From Carettochelys insculpta (lineage: Eukaryota > Chordata > Testudines > Carettochelyidae): a stretch of DNA of 64,000 bases. Numbering within the stretch: the first letter of the stretch is position 1; each line of letters opens with the position of its first letter. The notes beneath the pieces were generated by a model that saw only the letters and a program-made list of their open reading frames with translations, ran no database searches and was not told the DNA's origin. The position numbers and the translations under genes are program-made. The DNA is taken from NCBI RefSeq assembly GCF_033958435.1, contig NC_134146.1, positions 28,728,501 through 28,792,500 on the forward strand. The letters are read 5' to 3'. Positions 33,651-44,560 of this stretch are shown here, piece after piece.

Positions 33651-33932
33651 TAAGGCATGTCTATACATAGAAAAAGTTCTTTACTCAGATTAGCTAACCT
33701 GGGTTAAAATAGTAGGGAAGACACGGCAACTCTGTTTTAATTTGGGTGAACAGCTCAAGTTTACACCAGGTTGCCCTATGGGCTTGAACTCAAACTGTTA
33801 ACCCAGGTTAAAAGCCTGGTTAAAAGGCCATGTCTACACTGCTAACTAACCCAAGGGAAAACTCAGGGTGGCTAACTCAGATTAAATCACTATAGTTAAA
33901 CACAAGTTTTTGCAGTGCACATCTACCATAAG
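33651..33932. mobile_element. MITE with GGTTAGCTAACC-type words
   Basis: The left end TAAGGCATGTCTATACATAG and the right end reversed CCTTATGGTAGATGTGCACTG are similar. The interior carries TTAGCTAACCTGGGTTAAAA, GTTAACCCAGGTTAAAAG and CTAACTAACCC. A CATGTCTACACTGC motif inside at 33829 suggests either a palindromic element or two abutting copies. Non-autonomous. Confidence 0.5.
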
Positions 33933-34761
33933 GTGCCTGCTGTGTAAAGGTGATAGCCCCTTTACTCTGCCTGAGCAGTGTAAGAAGGTAGTGATATAAA
34001 TGAAAATCACTCTCAATGAGATTTATGGTAACAGCCTGTAATAAACCTTTTTGAAAGTAAATGGTTGTATAAAGCCTTATTGGTAATGATACTGAAGTGG
34101 CCATGAAATAATCCGGATGACTAAATTTGGCAATAGTAAATATTTAATGAGAATATTTATATAGTTTTCCGAGAATGAAAAGAAAAAAAAAAAGAAAAAA
34201 AAACACCAGTACAAACATGCTTGTTTAATCTTTCCTAGTGATAATGGTGAGGGGCCTTGGGGAAGCAGGATTCAATGTATTTTCTTTCCTAGCACACTGG
34301 AACACTGTACCAGCTCAGCTCTCCATAAATCCACTTAATAAACTATGAATGTTTAAGTTCAGACACCAGAAAGCCTGCTGACAGCTTTTTGGAGCCGTTT
34401 TGTAAAGGTTATTACGGTTAGTTGCAAGCACTTAATATACTGATGTAAGTATCCCAGCTGTATTCCTTTGAGTTTATTTTGATGGATTCCACTTTTTTGG
34501 CCTTTAAACTTTGGTGTCACAGGAAAAAAAATTATTTCCTGTGAAACAAGCTCATTAATTTTCTCTTAAGGAAAGATCTATTCATGGAAAAATCAGTTAC
34601 GTACTCTCCCTGGATGGTTTCTTGTTTAGTCAAGGTGCCTTTCTTTATATTGAAATGCGAGTTCCCTTTCTAAATTTAGCATATAGTTCAGTAATGAAAA
34701 CTGAATGTTGATCACAGGATTTTTTTCTTTTTATAGTTTCTTTGTAACCTGCTTAGGTTAT
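33933..34761. other. unique AT-rich noncoding DNA
   Basis: No gene. Includes an A-rich run at about 34179-34203. Confidence 0.45.
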
Positions 34762-34809
34762 GAGATGACTGCTCCTGTTTCTTTTTTGATAACTTTAATC
34801 ACTGAAATT
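34762..34809 (+). repeat. 48-bp direct repeat, unit 2
   Basis: GAGATGACTGCTCCTGTTTC onward, 46 of 48 bases identical to unit 1, and 2082 bases downstream in the same orientation. A TTATGAGATG word precedes both units. I do not recognise the sequence as a known repeat. Confidence 0.85.
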
Positions 34810-35596
34810 GATCTGCTCACTGAATTCACTTATATGTGCTTGAATTATAGTGTAGTTTGTCCTGTTCCATTACTGTGCATAACAATTTGTTTAATATTTA
34901 ATTTTAATTGTATTTGATGAGAAAAAGATGGACAGTAAGAAGAAATAGCAAACTGAATTAACATGCCTTATTGAACAGGGCCCTAGAATTTGATACAACG
35001 CAAAAAATGTGAATAATTTTCTGTAATTTAGATTAAAATGTTTTTTCCATTTCAATTATTCAGCATACCTGGCCGTTTCAAGAGGCAATGATTCAACTCA
35101 TCAGGTATTTAGTTATACTGTTTACTTAATATTATTCCAGGACTGTCACTGTGCCTGTTGCTCTGAAGTCTAGAATGTCCAAGTGACTAAGAAGAAATGA
35201 TAACTGTTACAAAATAGATTGAGGCTCTATTTACTTAGCATATCATCAGTTTTAACCATCAACATGAATTTTTGTCTACAACTGTCCAAATTTTAAGTTT
35301 TCAGTATTTCAACTTTATGAATTATACTGGGGTCTTTTACAGCTACATAAAGCACATATCTTAGGCCACAGTCCCTAGACCAGTGGCTCCCAGCAGTGTC
35401 TTTTTTTAAAAAAGTTAAAATAAAATAACAATATAAATCAAAGTTGTCTACCTTCAAAATATTCCATTTCATTCCTCTCCTCCACAAATGAACTGCCTTA
35501 TTTTCAGATGTAATTCAGGTCCATCCACCAAAACAAAAATACCTTTGGAGGGACAGCACAGCATCAGTTATGGCCTGCTGAGAAAAAACATGCTAT
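34810..35596. other. unique AT-rich noncoding DNA
   Basis: No recognised gene. A possible fragment start (CCAGTGGCTCCCAGCAGTG at 35380) resembles some hAT ends but has no partner. Confidence 0.4.
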
Positions 35597-35660
35597 GTTT
35601 TTTGATGCAGGGACTATATCTTCCTCTGTGTGTGGAAAGTACCTCAGATATTTTGACCTG
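35597..35660 (-). repeat. MIR-like SINE fragment
   Basis: GATGCAGGGACTATATCTTC followed by CTCTGTGTGTGGAAAGTACC matches the antisense form of a sauropsid MIR segment (GGGCAGGGACTGTCTT, then TGTGTTTGTACAGCGCC). Short and diverged. Confidence 0.4.
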
Positions 35661-35779
35661 TTAGCCATCTTTCCATTTGCCCCAGTCCAACAGCCAGCTC
35701 TTGGTATAAGTCAGTGGCCATGGGGCTGCTTAAGATTATACTTGCTAGAGCAGTTCCATGGACCATTCAGCCAGACCAC

Positions 35780-35945
35780 ACAGCCCTGGCCTTAGGGCAA
35801 GGTGGTTGCTTTGGGCCCTGTAATTTCAGTGCCCCGCACTGGTGCTGCTGTCAGACTGCCACCCTGGGCCCTGCCCACTGGCTGGGCCCCACTGTCAGTC
35901 AGCATGCTGCCTTGCATCTGCGAGCTCTTTGGCTGGGCCTGAGCC
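35780..35945. repeat. GC-rich 'GGGCCC' repeat fragment
   Basis: GGGCAAGGTGGTTGCTTTGG, GGGCCCTGTAATTTCAGTGC and further GGGCC words in otherwise AT-rich sequence. Likely the same family as the block at 16395. Confidence 0.35.
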
Positions 35946-38600
35946 CATGATCACTTTAACATTTTGCACCCCAGCTCCACCCCTTCCTGACCTGACACGT
36001 CATCTCCCTGCCCAGCATGCCTCCTACGTTGGTAGGGAATTTCAGCTATTTTCTGAAGGCAGGTCTATGGTCCATTTTTATGCTTATGGTAATGTGGCCA
36101 ACTGTTCACTAACACTACAATACTGACCAACGCCTCATTCCAGTGAACAGTCATCAGAGATAGGCCCTTGCAGTTATAGCTGGTTAGGGCTGGGTTTAAA
36201 TCTATGACTACAGTCCAAGTGAATAATGAATTACCCAACGATACTTGAGTTGGTGACAACTGGATTCAAATAAATACTCAAACATCACTTATTTTCAGAG
36301 GCATTTGGATAAGGCATGAGTCAGGGACAGGAAATGTGATTCAGGAGAGAATGATGCCTGAGACCACCAGGAGAATGACAGGCTGATTGGTGCTCTTTTA
36401 CATCCAGCTGGTGCCCACCGAACAGGGATAGGCAATGACACGTAGCTCCACCCCTCACTCTGCTAGCTCACAGATGTAAGCCCAGCAGTGGCTCAAGTTT
36501 ACTACCCCCCCTCTTCAGATCTTGGAGAGGGTGGGCAAGAGAAGGGTACTTCAGATACTGCTGCTCTCCTAGTTCCAGTGGGATGAGAGTGGGCATTCAA
36601 CTGCTCTGGCTCCCTTCCCTAGATAGAGAGAGAGAGTAAGATCCTGGGAAGCCAGACTCCTGGCGCCTGAAGGGATGAAAATGCTCAGGCAGACTGGCTC
36701 GTTCTTCCTCAAGGCTGGAAAAGTGGCGAATCAGAAGTTACCGCCAATCTGGGTGGCCCCCACTTCCTCAGGATAAGGGTGGGGGAAAGCACATGTGTGA
36801 GGAGCAAAACCCACAGCCAAGCCTGCAGACAAGGCAGGACAAAAGGGCAGATGCACTGAGGCCCAGCGTTTCAAAGTGGCCTGGAGCTCCAGTTGTTGCT
36901 GCTGCTGAAGTGCCCCTTTCAATACCATGGCAGTGCTGCTCTGCTGCTCGCTCGATTCTCAGGGAGACGGGGAGCCAGTGCCACGGTCTTAGCAGCACGA
37001 AGGGCTAACTGCCTTATTCCTGCCCCTTCACCCTTGGCCCAGCCTCTTAGGTGGCCTCTTAGGTACTGCCTGCCACTCCCAACTTGCCCTGGGGCCCAAG
37101 GTAGCTGTTGGCCCTGCTGCCCATAGCCTGATGATTCCTTCCCTAAGACTGTGGGAAGAAGAAGGCAGATGAGCAGGACTGAGAGATCTTCACCTAAAGT
37201 GTTACCTGAATACTTTGATGAGATAAGACTCAATATTTGATCAAATATGGACCAACTGAAGGCTAGTACCCTCACACATCCAGAGACCTAGATCTATACC
37301 CCACTAATAGTCTAACTGTCCAGTCCAGGATATATTTGTTCCTGGCTGAATATCTTCATGACAATGTTCATACGTGAATTAGCGATTATTAAGGGCAGCT
37401 ACTTTCACAGCTGCTCAATTTCCACTTAGTGTTAACAGGAACTGGGTGTCCAACTCCCGTAGGCGGCTCTGTAAGTCTCAGCCTAACCATATACATGGTG
37501 TGCTAGCTAATTCATCTGCACCCTGCACAGATCCACTCAGACCCTGTGTGCCCATTTATATAATGGTTGCTCTAATCTTTCAGCATAAAAATCCTTGTAT
37601 GGAAAAGCTGTCATTATTCCTTAAGGAGCAACCATGGCAACTGTCATAATGGACACTCTGGGCATCTCACACCAGGATAAATCAGGAGTAATCTCATTAA
37701 TGTCAGTGCAAATGGGTGTGAGGTCAGAATTAAGCCCTTTCTTTTGCACTGAGAGCTTTGTTGGATAGCCATAGACTGTAAGAAGTTTTTATTTCATTCA
37801 TTACTTTGTGTAGGCTCTTGGCTACTATGGACTGACAGCTCAAGTACACCCCAAATGCTCTTTTAGAGCTCTTCAAATATTAGTGCCTTCTACTCCTCTT
37901 TTGTTCTCAGCCACATCAGTATTATATTGTATGCTGTTTTTCAGTCTTGCAGTACATATACTGTGCTTAGAACAGCTAGCTTCTAAAAAGAATGTGCCAG
38001 TCAGAGGAAATGGGTCAGAAATCATTCATTTCCTCTAGGATTATGGAATCCTAGAATGCTAAAAGGAAAATCACCTAATAAAAGATAAGTTCCTGGCATT
38101 TTATAAAAATAAACTATAATGTTGCTTTTATTTTGAAAAGACAACTCTCTGTCCAGTAATCTTCAAAGCAAATTAGGTAACAGGTCTCTGAGGTTGAATT
38201 CTTACTGATGGAATTTAAGGGGGCAATGGGGTAATAAGTGATTTCTTTGAAAACCTGGGGTTACTATTTTGATAGTAAAATTACTGAATATCAAAGATCA
38301 TATAACATCATACATGTTGACTATCAAAGCAGCTAGTGGGCATGGAGAATGGCTTGTCAAAATAGAAAGAGCAAAAGCTAGATGAGCCAAACTGAGAGCA
38401 GAGCATCTAGAGAGAGATTCCATTGGGGTTGTCCAGAAGAGCCACTGCACTGTTTGAGGGCTTCAGTAATAATACTTCTGGAACACTTGTCAGTTCAAAA
38501 GCACTGTACAGGCACTAAGAGTTTTCCTTGACAAACTGTTAGTACAGGGCAAGCTAGGATATAAATCTACAGTACTCTAACATGCTGGATGCCAACTGCC
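35946..38600. other. mostly unique noncoding DNA
   Basis: No gene recognised. 36480-37130 is GC-rich; its second half (from 36870, CCAGCGTTTCAAAGTGGCCT, GGAGCTCCAGTTGTTGCTGC) looks like the GGGCCC-type repeat, and a 12-base tandem pair GGCCTCTTAGGT-like occurs near 37045. Frames up to 118 codons there lie on both strands. 37140-38600 is AT-rich and featureless. Confidence 0.4.
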
Positions 38601-38603
38601 CAT

Positions 38604-39002
38604 GGCTATGTCTACACCATGCACTTCTGCCGGCAGGGTCATGCAAATGAGGCCACTCGACAAAGCAAATGAGGCACTCATTTACAAATCATGCATCTCA
38701 TTTGCATACTCTTGTGTGATCGCTGTCCTGGCAGAGGCTACTGTCACCACAAAACAAGCTGTGTAAACTGGGTTCTGTCAGCAAAAACCCCCTTCATTGA
38801 CAGCCCCTTATCTGTGAAAAAAATGAGGGATAAGGGGATGTTGAAAAAGGGGTTTTTAGCCAACCTACACAGCTTTTCTTGTGATGACAGCAGCCTCTGC
38901 CGGAAAAGCGAACATGAGAGTATGCAAATGAGACACACGATTTGTAAATGAGCACTTATTTGCATGACCCTGCTGGCAGCAGTGTACTGTGTAGACATAG
39001 CC
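38604..39002. mobile_element. octamer-rich MITE, copy 2, with CAT duplication
   Basis: A 399-base element flanked by CAT at 38601-38603 and 39003-39005. Its ends are GGCTATGTCTACACCATGCA and, reversed, GGCTATGTCTACACAGTACA. Four exact ATGCAAAT octamers lie in the two arms. The core has an inverted pair AAACCCCCTTC / AAAAAGGGGTTT around a short spacer. The opposed 86- and 90-codon frames reflect the palindrome. The 3-base duplication fits PIF/Harbinger-type transposition. Confidence 0.85.
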
Positions 39003-39195
39003 CATGTGTGCTGCATACTAAAAATTCACCAGCATGTAAGGACCTATTCCCATTTCAAAGCACTAGGGAACCTTTAATATATGGTAGCATGGTCTGCCTA
39101 AATAGTTAAACACATCTGTGGTGTGCAGCATGCTAGTGGGCTGTAGATTTACAGCCTGGCTTACTGTGCACTGTTTGCCTAGGACAAGAACCTCA

Positions 39196-39285
39196 GGCCC
39201 ACATTCAGCAAGGTAAGCACAAGACTGTTCATGCGCTTAATGTCAGGCATGTGTTTCATCACTTTGCTAAATCAGGGCTGAAGTA
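39196..39285. mobile_element. small CTGATTCAG-ended inverted-repeat relic
   Basis: CAGGCCCACATTCAGCAAGG at the left and CAGCCCTGATTTAGCAAAGT read from the right form imperfect inverted ends. The type matches 32487-32578. Confidence 0.5.
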
Positions 39286-39309
39286 ACTAACTCTTGTGAT
39301 ATCTCTGTA

Positions 39310-40126
39310 GGACTACGCATACATAGAAGCATTATTTTGGAATAATCTATTCCGGAAGATATTTTCCAGAGTAGCTTATTTTGAAATAGTGCATCTACAC
39401 AAAATGGCTACGTCTACACTACATTCCCTTTCAAAAGGGGAATGCAAATGAGTGATATTGGAAATGCAGATGAGGCACGGATTTACATATATTATGCCTC
39501 ATTTGCATATGCTCACGTGCTCTCGCTTCCAGAAGAACCTTTTCCAGAAGCAAAAACAGCCATATAGATGGGGTTCCTTCAACAGCAAACCCTGTTTTCA
39601 GAAAAACTCTTCTTCTAGCAACAAAATCAGGAAGGTTCTTTCGAAAACAGGGTCTGTTGTGGATGGAACACCATCTACACAGCTGTTTTGCTTCAGGAAA
39701 AGGCTGTCCTAGAAGCAAGCTCTCACAAGAATATGCAAATGAGGCATGAGATATGTAAATATGTGCCTCATCTGCATTTCCAATTTCGCTCATTTGCATT
39801 CCCCTTTCAAAAGGGGAATGTAGTATAGAGGTAGCCAAAATGTGTATTAATATAGCGCTCAGCTATTCTGAAATAAAGCCTCCAAACTGATTGGCCAGCC
39901 TGAGTGGGGCTGAAGGCCCCCTATTTCCTGTGTATACAGCCCTGATTCCAAAATATCGATTTCAGAATCTGCACTATTCCTTATAGAATGATGTTTACAG
40001 AACTCGAAATAAGCCATCTGCTATTTTGAAATTATTTCAAAATAGCAGTTTTGCTGTGCAGACACTTGCAAAGTTATTTCAGAATAGCGGCCAGTATGTT
40101 GAAATCACTTTGATGTGTACACTCCC
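39310..40126. mobile_element. TTTCGAAAT-type DNA transposon, interrupted
   Basis: Left part 39310-39405 (GGACTACGCATACATAGAAG, ATTTTGGAATAATCTATTCC, TTTTGAAATAG) and right part 39837-40126 (TATTCTGAAATAAAG, GAAATTATTTCAAAATAGC, ending GTGTACACTCCCT). Words of the form TATTTCGAAATA, mostly with the CpG decayed, mark it as a relative of the element at 11531. A younger octamer-rich MITE splits it. Confidence 0.6.
39406..39836. mobile_element. octamer-rich MITE, copy 3, nested
   Basis: A 431-base element with ends GGCTACGTCTACACTACATT and, reversed, GGCTACCTCTATACTACATT (18 of 20 identical). AAAAT stands immediately outside both ends. Four exact ATGCAAAT octamers are present. The long opposing frames (135 codons minus, 86 plus) are two readings of one palindrome, not genes. 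It interrupts the transposon at 39310-40126 and so is younger. Confidence 0.85.
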
Positions 40127-40140
40127 TAAAATAGGTAATT

Positions 40141-40265
40141 TTTATCTCCATACTACAGATGAGTAAATAGAGTTAGAAGTGTAGTGCTTCCCATGACCAC
40201 AAAGAAATTCAGCAGCAGTAGTGCCAATAGAATTCAGAAGTTCCTGCCACGCTTCATTCTGTGCT
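40141..40265 (+). repeat. MIR-like SINE fragment
   Basis: TTATCTCCATACTACAGATGAG, GTAGTGCTTCCCATGACCAC and AAGAAATTCAGCAGCAGTAG follow the order of the MIR tail (CATTTTACAGATGAGGAAAC, then ACTTGCCCAAGGTCACACAG). Well diverged, consistent with an old insertion. Confidence 0.5.
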
Positions 40266-41357
40266 CTCAGAATTAAGCTTTGTAAACCCATGAGGATTAA
40301 AGCAACTGGTTAAGGAATGGTTAATTTCGATTCCAGACCAATATTGTTGTATATCACCTTAGTCTCTCTTGACTCAGACTTAAAGATAAATGTTTTGTCA
40401 TAATCAGTAAAACATTTAAGAGCCTTTTATCCTCAAAATAGTATGATATTAAACATTAGAGCTGAAATAATTGCCTTAATATGTGTATACATTGGAAAAG
40501 TTTGGGTCTTAACCCTGTAAATCAAGTTTTTCTAGCAGTACAAGAGAGCATTTGTAGTTATTTTCTTTCAACTGCAATTATTTTTCCCATTGTCATGTAT
40601 GATGTAATTTTGTCTTTCACAACAACTGAGTGAAACATTCAGAAGCGTTCAGCAGATTTACTTTCCCAAAGGGCCATAATCTTGTAAAAAACTTAAAATT
40701 ACATCTGGAAGGCTACTTAATCTCTCAACACATAGGGAAGATTCATATGTTGCTATCATCTCTTCCAAAAGATTTTGCAAAGAAATAATCACAATCATAT
40801 TGCTTACTACTTCTTACAAAATTGGGTTATGAGGGGTAACAGTTTTTGGTTTGCTAAAATTTCTAACAAATGGTGCAAGACAACATTTTCTTGATCTACA
40901 ATGGTAGCTAATGTCTTTCAAGTATTTAAACAGTTTACATATGATCCTTTTTTGAAGAAAACTCTAAATATTCTATTGCATATCCTCGACCTTTTCCTAA
41001 ATTTTGTAATTTTAGGCACAGCACCATTTTCTAAAACTGGTTCAGAAACACAAAGTGACCCAGTATTATTAATTTAATGTAATGCATCCATCTTCAGATA
41101 TAATAGATTCCAAACCAATAAGAGTATTTTCCCTTTTCTTGCCTGATGTCCTGATGTAGCAGCCCAGTTGTTTTGGTAGGCAAAGCTTCCCAGGTTATTT
41201 CCATCTCTAATGGCCCATACTTCCAAGATAATCATTAACAGAGAAGTCAGGCCAAGAATAATATCAGAAATTAGAAATTCAACAAAAGTTCCTCTAATAG
41301 CAAAGTGCTTAACCCAGATGAAAAACCCTAACAGCATTAAAATAATCCACTATACAC
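40266..41357. other. unique AT-rich noncoding DNA
   Basis: No gene or repeat recognised; very AT-rich with no long frames except an 87-codon minus frame lacking any signature. Confidence 0.5.
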
Positions 41358-41443
41358 CATAAAATCATAGAACTGTAAGGGACCTCAGGAGGTCATCTAC
41401 TCCATTTGCCAGCATTCATGGGAAACTGAAGCACCATCTAGAC

Positions 41444-41635
41444 CAGGCGTGTCCAACCTGCGGCCCACAGGCTGCGTGCGGCCCTGGACAGCTAGTAATG
41501 CGGCCCCACAAGATTGTAAACTTTTAACATTATTATGTGATTTATATACATTAACTATATTATATATTTTGTACGCGGCCCAAGACTATCTTCACTCAGT
41601 GTGGCCCAGGCAAGCCAAAAGGTTGGATACCCGTG
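41444..41635. mobile_element. hAT element with exact 8-bp duplication, inside CR1
   Basis: A 192-base non-autonomous element. ATCTAGAC stands at 41436-41443 and again at 41636-41643. The ends are CAGGCGTGTCCAACC and, reversed, CACGGGTATCCAACC (12 of 15 identical). The ends are rich in GCGGCCC words and the middle is AT-rich. Removing it and one ATCTAGAC restores a continuous CR1 reading ACCATCTAGACCATCCATGA. Confidence 0.92.
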
Positions 41636-41828
41636 ATCTAGACCATCCATGACAGGTGTTTGCCTAACTAGCTCTGAAAAATCTCCAGTGATGGAGATTC
41701 CACAAACTCCCTAGGCACTTTATTCCAGTGCTTATCCACCTTAACACTTAGAAAGTTTTTCTAAATATCCAACCTACACCTCTTGTGCTGCAATTTAAGC
41801 CCATTGCTTCTTATCCTAACCTTAGAGG

Positions 41829-42080
41829 TTAAAAGGAATATTTTAGTTCCCTCTTTTTACAACTTTTTACGTACTTGAAAGCTATTACCATGTCCCCTCT
41901 CAGTCTTCTCTTTTCCAGACTAAACAAACCCAATTCTTTTGCGCGTCCCTCATATGCCATGTTCTCCGGACCTTCAATCATTTTTGTTGCTCTTCTCTGG
42001 ACTTTCTTCAATTTGTCCACATCTTTCCTAAAATGTGGCACGCAAAATTGGACACAATGCTTCAACTGAAGCCTAATCAA
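41829..42080 (-). pseudogene. CR1 ORF2 C-terminal remnant
   Basis: The frame includes KVQRRATKMIEGPEN and ELGLFSLEKRRLRGDM, the conserved C-terminal stretch of CR1 ORF2, and then runs out into stops. It lies downstream, in CR1 sense, of the reverse-transcriptase fragment at 42133-42612 and in a different frame, so the ORF is broken. Same motif as the sense copy at 24613. Confidence 0.8.
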
Positions 42081-42132
42081 CTCGGACCAGAATGAAAGAA
42101 TTACTTCTCATGTCTTGCTTATGGCACTCCTG

Positions 42133-42612
42133 CTAATAAATCCCTGAATAAGACTCAGGGCAGGGGAAGTTTGCAACTGTGTTACATTGTTGACTCATAT
42201 TTAGCTTCTGGGCCACTATGACCCCCAGATACCCTTCCCCACTATTCCTTCCTAGACAACCATTTTCCATTTTGTATGTGTGCAACCAATAGTTCCCTCC
42301 TAAGTGGAGTATTTTGCACTTATTCTTATTGAATTTAGTACTGTTTACTTCAGAACATTTCTCCTGTTTGTCCAGATTATTTTGAATGTTAATCCTATCT
42401 TCCAAAGCACTTGCAGTTCCTCCCATTTCAGTATTATCTGCAAACTTTGTAAGTATACTCTCTATGCCATTATCCAAATCACTGATGAAGATATTAGTCA
42501 GAATCAGATCCAGAACTGATCCCTGTGGGACCCCACTTGTTATGCCCTTCCACCCTGACTGTGAACCATTGATAAATACTAGTTGGGAATGGTTATCCAA
42601 ACAGTTATGCAC
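42133..42612 (-). pseudogene. CR1 ORF2 reverse-transcriptase fragment, inactive
   Basis: A 159-codon open stretch from the antisense CR1. Residues 27-34 read GVPQGSVL and 40-49 NIFISDLDNG, both hallmark CR1 reverse-transcriptase motifs. The catalytic FADD motif is FADN at residues 57-60, so the second catalytic aspartate is lost. The conserved region ILHLGGNY (residues 105-112) follows. After about residue 135 the frame departs from the family because of a shift. A full CR1 ORF2 is roughly 900-1000 codons, so this is a small relic. Confidence 0.85.
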
Positions 42613-43112
42613 ACAGCCTATAATGCCCCCATCTAAATTTCATTTCCCTAATTTGTTTATGAAAAACTCATGCAAGGTAGTATCAAAAGCGCTACTGACA
42701 TCCTGCTGTACTACAGCTACTGCTTCCCATCACCCCACACCCCACTCCATAAAGCTTGTTGGCCTGGCAAATAAGGCTATCACATTGGTTTGACACAATT
42801 TAGTTTTTATTTCTGTGGGACTCTCGAATTTAGATCATTGCAGATCTCCTGGTTAAGCCAATGTGGCCTCTTGCCATGCTTCGTTTCATTTCTACATAGT
42901 GGGATAATTTGCTCTTGTGCCTTTAATATTGTCTCTTTGAAAAACTGTCAACTCTCTTGAACTGTTTTTCCCATAGACTTTCTTTCAATGGGATCTTACC
43001 TACCAACTCCCTGAGTTTGCTGGTCTGACTTCTTGAAATCCACTGTTTTTATTTTGCTGTTCTCTCTCATACTGTTCCTTAGAATCATTAAATCTATCAT
43101 ATTCCACATCAA

Positions 43113-44434
43113 TGTGTATGTAGAATCTGACCAATTACAAATGCCCATAAAGTTAAAGTTTTACAAAGTATTCTGCATTAGCACATGACTTGGATGGGGG
43201 TAGATCATTGAAGGGTAGCCTGACTGAACAAATAACTGTTGTAGATCGTGACTGCATTTCTATGATAGTCAGACAGGTTTGGTATTCCTCTGATTGAAAA
43301 GAGAAGAAGCTGATCAGTTCCACACAAGTGTCTTTAAGGCCCTTCACAATTAAGCCCATTCTGCGTTGCTAATCTTATTTATTGCAACTACCTCACCACC
43401 ACTCCTCCAATGGTCCCAGCCTTTATTACCCACCAGTCACTTTCTCCCTTAAAAACCTTCACTCTTTCCTGTGTGACTGACTCATTATCTCAGTGTACCC
43501 CCTTGTGGTTTGACATGACATTTTCCTGACTTTGTCTTGGTTCTCCCTCAAAACTTCAATGATCTGGCATTGTGGTGTCTTGGCCCAGTCACATTCTAGT
43601 CTCACCCCTTTCAGGGTTGAACTCTTTTTAGAATTCCAAATAATGTCTACTGCAGCTGGCAAATCACATATAGTCAACTCAAATAGCTTTTGTTTCTCTG
43701 GAGTCCCTCTTCAGTCCCAGTGTCTCCACTGAAAAATAATAAACAAACAAATAAACCAACCTCCACACCACTTCTCTCCCTGTGGGGCTTGAAATTTCAG
43801 TCTCTCTTCCAATTCCTCTCAGCCCACCATCCTGCCCTCAGAACACTGACTCGCAAGGCCTCTACCCTTGAGTCTTTCCCTTGTCCAAACTTACCACAGA
43901 AACTAATTCTCTCCCGGAGCTTTCCTGAATCTCCTTATCTCTTTCTCTTGTAATGTCTCTCAGAAGTCTTCAAGACCTTCTTTCCCTTGGGCCTTCTCCC
44001 TTTGATTGCTCTGTACTCCCTGTTTTAGCTTCCTTCCTCAGCCTACTGCAAATACTTGGTCCACAAGGTCAAGATAATAAAGCTCACTAACAATTAACCC
44101 TTCTATTCCCTGTGGTGGGTTTACATACCCCATCTCATGTGCTTATATGCCTGGGGAAGACTCCCTGACAATAGCTGTCCAGCCATTTTCCTTGAAATTG
44201 ATTCTTAAAAGTCATTCAACTGTGATGCCTCTGAAATCCAGATATATTACAGATAGATAACAATCTGTCTGTACTTTTTTGTCTTCTTTTTCTTTTTCCC
44301 TCACTGCCTACTTCTTTCCCAAATTAAATTCTATTGCTGCCATGTGTTATAAACAAAGCTGCCCCACATACATTTGTTTTATATGTTGTGTTTCTATCCC
44401 CTGCCCTTTCTTGGGTGTGTTTTCTATATTGCAG
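43113..44434. other. noncoding DNA, pyrimidine-rich on plus strand
   Basis: No gene. From about 43400 to 44040 the plus strand is rich in CTT/CCT, which produces serine- and leucine-rich chance frames. No repeat identified with confidence. Confidence 0.45.
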
Positions 44435-44560
44435 TCATTTAGGGGCAGGGATTTTTCTTCTATATGTCTATGAGGGGCACAGCACAGTGGGTCTACAGTC
44501 AGGATTGGAGGTTTGTGGTGTTACCAAGATACAGATATATCCCATGATATATTTAGTCAT
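44435..44560 (-). repeat. MIR-like SINE fragment
   Basis: TTTAGGGGCAGGGATTTTTC, CTATATGTCTATGAGGGGCA, CAGCACAGTGGG and GTCAGGATTGGAGG follow the order of the antisense sauropsid MIR segment (GGGGCAGGGACTGTC, GCCTAGCACAATGGG, then GGTTGGGGCCTC). Confidence 0.55.

Larger units (their letters stand above)
41358..43112 (-). mobile_element. CR1 LINE, longest copy (antisense), internally deleted
   Basis: Runs 3' to 5' along the plus strand: AAAATCATAGAACTGTAAGG, GGAGATTCCACAAACTCCCT, GCCCATTGCTTCTTATCC, CAGTCTTCTCTTTTCCAGAC, then the reverse-transcriptase region to about 42800. At about 42810 it jumps to a more 5' part of the consensus (GATCATTGCAGATCTCCTGG, TTTGAAAAACTGTCAACTC, AATCCACTGTTTTTATTTTG) and fades near 43112, so several hundred bases are deleted internally. 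A hAT element interrupts it at 41444-41635. Confidence 0.9.

Noticed and set aside
35380..35440. Possible hAT start (CCAGTGGCTCCCAGCAGTG)
   Set aside because: No matching far end or 8-base duplication found.
39431..39838. 135-codon minus-strand frame
   Set aside because: It spans a palindromic MITE end to end, and the plus-strand frame over the same bases gives a similar peptide, as expected from inverted repeats.
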